From Ancistrus triradiatus (taxonomy: Eukaryota > Chordata > Actinopteri > Siluriformes > Loricariidae): a stretch of DNA of 64,000 nucleotides. Made by a program: the position numbers and the translations under genes. Below, piece by piece: positions 55,994-64,000 of this stretch (positions within the stretch are counted from its first letter, which is position 1; each line of letters begins with the position of its first letter). Under the pieces are notes generated by a model that worked only from the letters and a program-made list of their open reading frames with translations, was not told the origin of the DNA and did no database searches. Location of the stretch: positions 158,501 to 222,500 of the forward strand of contig JAJAGP010000423.1 of the NCBI GenBank assembly GCA_025084515.1, in the 5' to 3' direction.

Positions 55994-56187
55994 TTACATT
56001 TACAGCATTTAGCAGATGCCCTTATCCAGAGCGACTTACAACTGATACAGTCCTACAATCCAAGCAATTGTGGGTTAAGGGCCTTGCTCAAGGACCCAAC
56101 AGTGGCAGCTTGGCAGAGGTTGGATTTGAACCCTGGACCCTATGGTTGATAGTCCAGTACCTTAACCACTAGGCTACCCCAGTCCCA
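55994..56187 (-). repeat. tRNA-derived SINE, full length, minus strand
   Basis: Tail TACATTTACAGCATTTAGCA, body CAATTGTGGGTTAAGGGCC, B box complement GGATTTGAACCC and head complement CCAGTCCCA. Same family as the copy at 1531. Confidence 0.92.
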
Positions 56188-57009
56188 TAATTAGATATAT
56201 AAATGAATAATTAGAGTAATAAATGAATACTTGAAACAAAAAGTGTTTGTCGTAACCCCAATACTTACTGACATCTGATGCAGATTTATGCAGTAGCCTT
56301 TGGAAAACCTGAAAAGCTCCATACAAAAAAAAAACTAATTAAAAAAATAAAATTAAAAAACAAACAAAGACCAGCATATGCTGTGTGAGAGGTGGGATAT
56401 GAACCAGGGTGGCTCAGTTGGTTCAGAGTTGGTTGGCATGTTCAGAGTTGGTCAGATTGTGCATCAGTTCTGCAGTGTGTGAGGGATTCCCTCAATAAGG
56501 AAAATTCCATCTTGTTTCACCATGCAGAAGCTCCTAGGTCATGCATGCTTTCCACCAAGCAAAAGTTCCCAGTTCATTTCTGTGTCTGAGATACCGGCTT
56601 CCTGTTGGTTGAGTACGGTTCCGTCTACTTGTCTGATGGCCATTCGTTGGCATCCTGTGGCAGGGTTACGTTCCAGTGCTCTCAGTTCATCTATATTTGT
56701 GTCTATATTTGTCAACTTCCTCCACGGGCCTCCACTTTCCAAGTTTCCTCTGTATCTGGTAGTACAAGCAGACCAGGGGTGAACCCCTCTGACAATTATA
56801 TATTAATGTGTACTACATTCTCAGAATCCTTTGTTTAAATACTTTAATTAAAATATTTAGCATCTGGCACTTGTATAGTAGTACAACCACTTTATTGATT
56901 TTATTTTAGTAATTTTTTATTAGTTTTTATTGTCTAAGCTCAATCTTAGAATAGGAAATTTGTTTGGGTCTTAACTTTAAATATTCTTTACTTTGGTTTA
57001 TCTTCTTTT
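56188..57009. other. Unassigned sequence
   Basis: An A-rich run at 56325-56366, then mixed sequence. Overlapping frames at 56392-56838 have no recognised domain. Confidence 0.4.
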
Positions 57010-57076
57010 GCAGCACTTTGACTGACACTTGATGTCTTTGAAATGTGCTATATAAATAAAGCTGTCTTTCCTTGAG
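57010..57076 (+). repeat. LINE-type 3' tail phrase
   Basis: GTCTTTGAAATGTGCTATAT followed by AAATAAAGCTG resembles the 3' terminal phrase of fish non-LTR retrotransposons. The body upstream is not recognisable. Confidence 0.4.
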
Positions 57077-57120
57077 TCATTTAACACGCAAGGTAAAACT
57101 CAGAATGAAGCAAGGACATA

Positions 57121-58335
57121 CAATGGTGCTTGAAAGTTTGTGAATCCTTTATAATGTTCTACTTTTTGCATAAGCATGACCCAAAACATCATCAGATAAA
57201 GAAAATTCAGTTTTAAAAAATTAGAGAAAAATATTATACTTGGTCATTTATTTATTGATTAAAATGATCCAATATTACATATTAGTGAGTGACGAAAGTA
57301 TGTGAACCTCTAGGATTAGTAGTTAATTTGAAGGTGAAATTATAGGCAGGTGTTTTCAATCAATGGGATGACAATCAGGTGTGAGTGGGCACCCTCTTTT
57401 ATTTAAAGAACAGGGATCTATCAATGTCTGCTCTTCAGAATACATGTTTGTGGAAGTGTATCACGGAACGAACAAAGGAGATTTCTGAGGACCTCAGAAA
57501 AAGAGTTGTTGATTCTCATCAGGCTGGAAAAGGTTACAAAACCATCTCTAAAGAGTTTGGAATCCACCAATCCACAGTCAGACAGATTGTGTACAAATGG
57601 AGGAAATTCAAGACCATTGTTACCCTCCCCAGGAGTGGTTGACCAATAAAGATCACTTCAAGAGCAAGATATGTAATAGCTGGTGAGGTCACAAAGGACC
57701 CCAGCATAACTTCTAAGCAACTGAAGGCCTCTCTCACATTGGCTAATGTTAATGTTCATGAGTCCACCATCTGTCAGTGAACTGATTCTCAAGAGAAGGT
57801 GGGTCATGCAGCAAGACAACGACCCTAAGCACACAAGTCGTTCTACCAAAGAATGGTTAAAGAAGAATAAAGAATAAAGTTAATGTTTTAGAATGGCCCA
57901 GTCAAAGTCCCTGACCTTAATCCAATTGAAATGTTGTGTGGAAGGACCTGAAGTGAGCAGTTAATGTGAGGAAACCCACCAACATCCCAGAGTGGAAGCT
58001 GTTCTGTACGGACGAATGGGATAAAATTCCTCCAAGCTGGTGTGCAGGACTGATCAACAGTTACAGGAATCGTTTAGTTGCAGTTATTGCTGCACAGGGG
58101 GGTCACAGCAGATATTGAAAGCAAAGGTTCACATACTTTTGCCACTCACTAATATGTAATATTGGATCATTTTCCTCAATAAATAAATGTCCAAGTATAA
58201 TATTTTTATCTCATATGTTTAACTGGGTTCTCTTTATCTACTTTTAGGACTTGTGTAAAAATCTGATGACGTTTTACGACATATTTATGCAGAAATATAG
58301 AAAATTCTAAAGGGTTCACAAACTTTTAATCACCA
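57121..58335 (+). mobile_element. Tc1-like family A element, internally deleted
   Basis: About 1.2 kb with TA before the left end (57119-57120). The left end CAATGGTGCTTGAAAGTTTG with TGAATCC is mirrored on the right by GGGTTCACAAACTTTTAATC ACCA. Inverted ends extend inward (TCATCAGATAAAGAAAATTC). It keeps both ends and both outer thirds of the transposase but not the middle. Confidence 0.9.
57424..58118 (+). pseudogene. Family A Tc1 transposase pseudogene, core deleted
   Basis: N-terminal region intact as TERTKEISEDLRKRVVDSHQ then AGKGYKTISKEFGIHQSTVR and QIVYKWRKFKTIVTLPRSG, followed by TGA at 57640-57642. TSKQLKASLTLANVNVHEST then joins directly at about 57772 to the region around VMQQDNDPKHTSRSTKEWLK. 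The segment with the first catalytic Asp is gone. Further frameshifts occur at 57870 and 57910; the end reads NSYRNRLVAVIAAQGGHSRY. Confidence 0.92.
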
Positions 58336-58356
58336 AAAGTTTGTGTACACCCAAAA

Positions 58357-58914
58357 AACACACGACTTGGACCCGAGCGCAACTCAAGTCCTGAATTTGA
58401 TGACATTCGACTCGACTAGACAAAATGAAATCAGACTTGCGACTGGACTTCGTCAGAGTTGGAGCTGGAATAGGAGTTGGGCTTTAAGACTTGACAAGAC
58501 TCGAGAGCTTCCACAAATCCATTTTTTAAGGTAACGATTTATTTCCAAACGTTAATATAATGTTGAATTGCCTAACATTTTTATTGCTTGTATAGTGCTG
58601 TATCTTTTGAGGCTACACAAAGCATGGTAAGTCTGTCCTTATATAGTTTGCATAGTAATTAGCTAGCAAGCTAGCTAGCTAACTTAGCGAGCTAATGATG
58701 AACAATCACTAGCCAATGTGAATGGCACTCTCTCCCAACATATTGTTTATATTACTGCTTTTTTTCTTACTGCACAAATTCTGGCTATAAATAGTTACTT
58801 TGTTAGCCTGTTTAGTTTGGATGATAGCACATTGAAAACACTCCACTTGGGACTTGGTGACTTGAATAAGACTTGAAGTTTAGGATTTGAGACTTGACTC
58901 CCAAGTCAAGTGTG
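58357..58914. mobile_element. GACTTG-rich DNA element
   Basis: Ends CACACGACTTGGACCCGAG and CCCAAGTCAAGTGTG are inverted. Both flanks are rich in GACTTG/CAAGTC words (58359-58520 and 58845-58910). The centre (58660-58720) carries AGCTAGCAAGCTAGCTAGCT and an AT-rich stretch. No coding potential; probably a non-autonomous element of a dispersed fish family. Confidence 0.55.
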
Positions 58915-59369
58915 TATTGTAATCATTGTATTCTAATCATAAGCTATGTGAGCAATAGAATGACATTTGGAATTCAGCTACAGGAAGATACAATGAGAAG
59001 CAGGATGTATTAAATTTGTTTCAAGTAAGAATAAAAATTGTTATCGCAACTACAAATACTCTTACCATAAAAAATGCAATTTATTTTAAAGCCTCTTTAA
59101 GTAAATGCAATAAACACAATGCGTTAGTACCCATCTCCGTCTCTATCTGCATCCTTTGTTTGTCCTAGTCCATTAGTTGTTATCTGTTATTGCAGCCAGT
59201 ACTTGCAGCTTTCTCGGGTCTGTGGAGACGCTTATTCCCACATGACTTGATCTAATACATTGCTCTGTGTAGCTATTTTGGTGTCAGAAAGCAGCATGCA
59301 ATAGCTCAAACATACAATGTAAGATACAGCAACTTTTCAGTATTAGTTTCTTGACTAAAAGATGCATGT
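58915..59369. other. Unassigned AT-rich sequence
   Basis: No recognisable feature. Confidence 0.45.
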
Positions 59370-59460
59370 ACAAATGTGAGATGGCACAAAAGCCAAATTC
59401 CCTTAGTCATTCATCTTTATGGGAAAGAGTAGAAAACACTCACAGGAAATGAGATAAAAA
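59370..59460 (+). repeat. Unit U, partial third copy
   Basis: GTGAGATGGCACAAAAGCCA, AATTCCCTTAGTCATTCATC and GGAAATGAGATAAAA align with the start of the unit at 59540 at roughly 60-65 percent by eye. Only the first 90 bp are present. Confidence 0.45.
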
Positions 59461-59539
59461 TATGTTGACTCTCAGAAATCAAGCATTAAAATGTATTTTC
59501 TATATGGCTAAATATCTTTTTATTCATAATACCGTATGT

Positions 59540-59880
59540 TGCACAAGGCCAGAAAAATGAGGCAGCACAGGGCCCAGATTCCCTTTAATCTTTCATTAAT
59601 ATGGGGAGAATACACCAATTAAATGAGATCAAATTGTGCTGTGAGTCCTCAAGAGAGAACCTAAGGCCCTGAAGAAACTAGAGATTTTCTGTACTGAGGA
59701 GTGTCTCAGATTCCTTGTTTCGTATTCCCCAGTCTCAACATGCATTACGACTCAGTGCTGTGCAAAATCTTAAATGCAAGGGTGTCAGTAATTGTGATAC
59801 ATAGTTTTGATAAGGGATTCCTTAGCATGAATATACTTATATTAAATGTGTTATTCAGTAGGCTATATATTTTATAATCC
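59540..59880 (+). repeat. Unit U, copy 1
   Basis: GAGGCAGCACAGGGCCCAGA, TTCATTAATATGGGGAGAAT, CAAGAGAGAACCTAAGGCCC, GAGTGTCTCAGATTCC, GCAAAATCTTAAATGCAAGG and GTGTTATTCAGTAGGC match copy 2 at 62915-63290 in the same order and orientation, about 80 percent by eye. Class unknown. Confidence 0.7.
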
Positions 59881-59941
59881 AGGTTCCATAACCTTAATCA
59901 CCAAGCTTGCCAAGATGCCAATATTTCTGGAGCTCACTGTA

Positions 59942-60852
59942 CAGGGTGGGCCCTTTATATGGATACACCTAAATAAAATGGGAATTGTTGGTGATATCAA
60001 CTTCCTGTTTGTGGCACATTAGTATATGGGAGGGGGGGACTTTTCAAGATGGTTGTTGACCATGATGGCCATTTTGAAGTTGGCCATTTTGGATCCAACT
60101 TTATTATTTCCAATGGGAAGAGGGTCATGTAACACATCAAACTTATTGAGAATTTCACAAGAAAAACAATGGTGTTCTTGGTTTTAAGAACCTTTATTCT
60201 TGCATGAGTTATTTACAGCTTTATGACCACTTATAAAATGTGTTCAAAGTGCTGCCCGTTGTGTTGGGTTGTCAAAGCAACCCTCTTCTCCCACTCCTGA
60301 CACACTGATAGCAACACCGCAGAAGCAATGCTAGCACAGGCTTCCAGTATCCGTTGTTTCAGATGCTGCACATCTTGTATCTTCACAGCATAGACAATTG
60401 CCTTCAGATAACCCCAAAGATAAAAGTCTAAGGGGGTCAGATCGGGAGAGCATTTCTTCTGTGGTGTTGCTATCAGTGTGTCAAGAGTGGGAGAAGAGGG
60501 TTGCACTGACAATCCAGCTGACACTGACAATCCATGGGCAGCACTTTGAACACATTTTATAAGTGGTCATAAACTTGTAAATAACTCATGAAAGAATAAA
60601 GTTAAATTAACGCCAAGCACACCGTTGTTTTTCTTGTGAAATTCTCAATGGTTTGATGGGTTACATGACCCTAATCCCATTGGAAATAATAAAGTTGGAT
60701 CCAAAATGGCCAACTTCAAAATGGCCGACATAGTCAACACCCATCTTGAAAAGTTTCCCCCCTCCCATATACGAATGTGCCACAAACAGGAAGTTGATAT
60801 CACCAACCATTTCCATTTTATTTAGGTGTATCCATATAAATGGCACACCCTG
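59942..60852 (-). mobile_element. Foldback mariner-type element
   Basis: 911 bp flanked by TA (59940-59941, 60853-60854). Arms of about 317 bp (59942-60258 and 60535-60852) are inverted copies, from CAGGGTGGGCCCTTTATATG to the inner AAGTGCTGCCC. The arms include AAAATGGCC-type words (GGCCATTTTGAAGTTGGCC). The 276-bp loop and inner left arm encode on the minus strand the last part of a mariner transposase. Confidence 0.92.
60231..60530 (-). pseudogene. Mariner transposase C-terminal fragment
   Basis: Reads SPDLTPLDFYLWGYLKAIVY, QDVQHLKQRILEACASI and VCQEWEKRVALTTQHNGQHF. SPDLxPxDFYLW is the third catalytic-Asp motif of DDxD mariner transposases. The first two catalytic residues are missing because the centre was deleted when the foldback arose. 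Confidence 0.85.
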
Positions 60853-61149
60853 TACATCTGTACTATTACTTAACTAGTTCCATATTCCCATTACTGATCT
60901 AAAGTAATTTTATAGCAAGCTCATCATTACATGTTATCTATTCATTTCGTCCCCATTAAAACAATGTAAGGGGTGCCATTCAGATAGTTTTATTTGGACT
61001 GCCACCTCCACAGAAAGAAAACAATGGGAAAGGAATAATAAAAGCAAAATTTGAATTTGAAAACTGTAGGGTTTCAGCAAAAGTGTCTTCCAAGCCCTGC
61101 TTCAGCAGTCAGCATAGGATCAAACTGTATACTCTGTACCACTCACATG
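60853..61149. other. Unassigned AT-rich sequence
   Basis: No recognisable feature. Confidence 0.45.
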
Positions 61150-62290
61150 CATTCGGGCTTAAACAAACAGCTGGCGGGACTTACGTCTTAACTGAAGATT
61201 AATGAAGAGATGGCTGGATGTGGGCACATGCCTTGTCACTATAGCAGGGAAACCATGACCTGGAAACCACCTCTCTTCATACCTGGAAGCCTGTCATTTC
61301 ACAGATGTCATATATGACAGATGCACACAGACAAAACCTTCCAGGTAAAAGAAGATGCAATTAACAGGCCCATTGGACATACGGGGCATCAATTTATTTG
61401 AGCTGTGGTATGACAGGCATGGCCGGCCCTGCACTTTTTAGTGTCAGCAAGGCGGTTGTCACTTATTTAGAACTCTTTCTCTTATCTGAGCATTTCAAGC
61501 TGTCTGTCTCCTACCACCATCAGCAGTCTTGCATCTCCTCACATTGAAGAAGCTGCTACTGGAAAACGTTCAACACTCCTGAACTAGATTAGGCTCCCTA
61601 ATAAACAATTATTTCAGTAGAGGACTCTTTCAGTAGAGAACTCTCAGAAGGGGGGGCAAGGATAAATACACTGGTGATTGATTGCATCCTTGCTGACAGT
61701 TTCCACTGGGCTTTTTCATGTTATCCAGCATCATCAATACGATCAAATCAATTTATTTGTGACCACTCTCTCTGGACTCAGTGGGAGTCAGCAAGAACGA
61801 GGGTGAGAGCGAGAGAGAAAATCAGCGAGAGAAAGAGAGCAAGCGAATGGGAAATTTGCCGCAGCAAGACCTTGGAGCTTGGCGAGTCTCTTATTGATTA
61901 TCATGACAGCACTGTAAAACAAGGTCTTGTGGTTGTGTGTCTATTGTAGATGATAGTCCTGTGAATGTTTTATTGCTCTCTGCTGCCAATGATTGGGTTT
62001 CAGGGTCAGATTCACTGGACAGAGTGTCGTCTTGAGCCAAAGCATCTCTATAGAACGATGGCTGAGGCAGAACAGAGAGGCGAGACAGCGTGGGTGTGTG
62101 TATGCACAAAGTCAAATTCTCCAGCCTCGCCTCTCTGGGATTACTGCACAGCCAGAGGGGGAGTGGACTGAGTGCAAACTTAAAATCAGCAAGATTTCTC
62201 AGGCCCAGATTAAGGAACGAATTGCTCAGTGAAGCCACTTTCTCTCCTGTGTTCCACCAAAAAGCAAGACAGTTGCTCACCCCATCAACA
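61150..62290. promoter_or_regulatory. Candidate conserved non-coding cluster
   Basis: Repeat-free, GC-richer DNA between the foldback element and unit U copy 2. Notable words: GATGCAATTAACAGGCCC near 61352, ATCAATTTATTTGAG near 61388, GATCAAATCAATTTATTTG near 61742, CTCTTATTGATTATCATGAC near 61888 (PBX/HOX-like), and AAACTTAAAATCAGCAAG near 62175. A GA-rich purine stretch lies at 61796-61850. The minus-strand open frame of 140 codons at 61891-62313 has no known domain. Confidence 0.35.
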
Positions 62291-62914
62291 CTGTTGTCAT
62301 TATGCTTTGACATTAGGCTTTTGTGGTATTACCTTAAAGTGGCGCCCTCACTGGTTGAGAAAAGTAAAGATTTGAAAAGTCAAACGGCCCCAGTTAAGTT
62401 TATTCTTCTCACACATGTAAAAGGCAAGAGCCTTGCATGAAAGCATATTTCATCCTCTAATGACACATAACAGCAAAAGAAACTGAGCATTGAACAATAG
62501 GGCACATTGCTAGGAACACACCACATCAAGTATAAGGTGTGCAGCCATCTGGGCAGCAAACAGCAGAGGAATCAGCAGCTCTGATGAATCAGAGACAAAG
62601 CAGGGAACAGAAAGACTGATCAGTGTGCAGCAATATGAAACAACATACAGTGAGATGAATCAGGATGCAGTTATTTGAGCCGGTGAGAGAGCAGCAGAAC
62701 AAGCAAGTTTCATATGATCAGTCTTGGGGCCAAGGACCCACTCTACTCGGGTGGCAGCAATGGAAATCTGCCTTGAGAGAGGCTCCAGCATGTCCAGATT
62801 CGAGAAAACACCAATGAAATGAGACAGAAATGTGTTGAAATCAGGCAATATTTGCATGCAAAAAAATGTCTTTGCACCATAAAAAAATGTGCACCTTGTA
62901 TTTGTAATATGCAA
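62291..62914. other. Unassigned sequence
   Basis: No recognisable feature. Confidence 0.45.
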
Positions 62915-63290
62915 TACAAGAGCAGAAATATGAGACAGCACATGGGGCAGATTTCCTTTCTTTTATTAATATGGGGAAATGTTCATTAATAAGGGGAGAA
63001 TATAACTATTAATTTAGATAAAATAGTGCTTCGAGTCCACAAGAGAGAACCTAGGACCCTGAAGGTACTAGAGAGATTCTGTAATGAGCAGTGTCTCAGA
63101 TTCTTTGCTCTATGTTCCCCAGTCTTGACATGCATTAAGATGCATAATTAGTCTTATGTTGTCAAAAGGAGACTATGCAAAATATTAAATGCAAAGGTGT
63201 CAATAATTGTGACATGTGGTTTTGTTGAGGGATTATTTAGCATTAATTAACTTAAATTAAATGATTTATTCAGTGTATGTTTTACATCAG
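62915..63290 (+). repeat. Unit U, copy 2
   Basis: GAGACAGCACATGGGGCAGA, TTATTAATATGGGGAAATG, a 20-25 bp internal re-duplication (TTCATTAATAAGGGGAGAAT), CAAGAGAGAACCTAGGACCC, CAGTGTCTCAGATTC, GCAAAATATTAAATGCAAAG and GATTTATTCAGTGTATG. Copy 1 lies 3.4 kb upstream in the same orientation. Confidence 0.7.
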
Positions 63291-64000
63291 CCGAGATCCA
63301 AGAGCACTCCTCAAGACCATAGCCCTCGCAATCCACAAGGAGCAGGAGCAGCCAGAGTGATCACCAGTGGTGTTCCAACAGGACAGCTTTCTGCAGAGGC
63401 CCATGTACCATGGGTCTTAATAGAGATGCATGAAAAGAGGGTGATATCCTATAATAATAAAAAATAATAAAGCAGAGTAATTGTGAATGAATCGCAGACT
63501 GAGATCTATAAAGTCTTTTTAAACTCTGTAGCTCACAGACTGTCGTAAGACAAGGTCAGTGTAGCACCGCCAAAGCCTTACTCTCATCCATGAGTCTGCA
63601 TGCAGAATTAAAGTAAAAGTGACTGCCGATAGATTTTTTCCACCATAACACACAGCTTAAATTCTACCAGTCATTGTGGTACAGGTTTGACATGCAAGAT
63701 GTGTTCTGGGAGGTCCCTGGAAAACATCAAGATATTTGTTAGTGCAGGGTACGACATAATGCATGGATGGACTGGTCATCGGGAGTACCAGGACAATTCC
63801 CGACAGGCCACTCTGTGCAATATATTACTATTTCTGAATATAAATGGGTGAATATAAATGAATAATTGGGTGGAGGTTCTGACATTTCATGTCCAACATA
63901 GTGCACTACCTAGGGAGGGAGAAAATACTTTGAGACAGCTCCGCAGAAAATGTCAACTTTGTCCTGGCAGCTATTTGTAAAACAGAATTGAAAATGCAGA
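63291..64000. other. Unassigned sequence
   Basis: No gene or repeat recognised to the end of the window. Confidence 0.45.

Noticed and set aside
61891..62313. 140-codon minus-strand frame as a gene
   Set aside because: No domain, no initiation or splice evidence, and it overlaps several alternative frames in a block that looks regulatory.

Overview
This is AT-rich vertebrate nuclear DNA, almost certainly from a ray-finned (teleost) fish. The evidence is the repeat content: several fish-type Tc1/mariner families, tRNA-headed SINEs with an L2-like 3' tail, a fish non-LTR retrotransposon 3' end, hAT and pogo/Tigger-like DNA elements, a deleted LTR element, and many long microsatellites. A siluriform or characiform relative is my guess from the repeat mix, not something the sequence proves. 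I found no host protein-coding gene, convincing exon, tRNA, rRNA, snRNA or CRISPR array. Every recognisable protein fragment is a transposase, gag-like or LINE relic, so the window reads as a gene desert or a very large intron.

Layout: 0-9 kb holds old Tc1 relics, a SINE, two candidate regulatory stretches and a knot of (TA)n, inverted repeats and a Tc1 scrap at 8.2-9.1 kb. 10-17 kb is mostly unique sequence with candidate conserved blocks (10.3-11.3, 16.1-16.4 kb), old dispersed repeats and microsatellites. 17.5-24.8 kb is a repeat cluster: a Tc1-type element split by a Tigger-like MITE, a deleted LTR element with both LTRs, a Tc1 relic truncated by a second Tc1 family, a SINE and another MITE copy. 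28.3-30.5 kb and 50.2-52.3 kb each carry the same composite of a family C Tc1 tail followed by a family B Tc1 element. 35.3-37.1 and 44.2-45.0 kb are higher-GC or homeodomain-site-rich unique blocks. 41.2-48.2 kb holds two opposed LINE 3' ends, a hAT relic and two more MITE copies, three of these nested. 57.1-60.9 kb holds an internally deleted Tc1, a GACTTG-rich element and a foldback mariner. A divergent unit of unknown class recurs at 59.4, 59.5 and 62.9 kb.

No genes act together here. The biology on display is transposon life history (nesting, internal deletion, chimera formation, templated insertion) laid over what may be long-range developmental enhancers. The regulatory calls rest on base composition, absence of repeats and motif clustering only; no species comparison was possible. 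Names such as Tc1 family A to F are labels used within this annotation.
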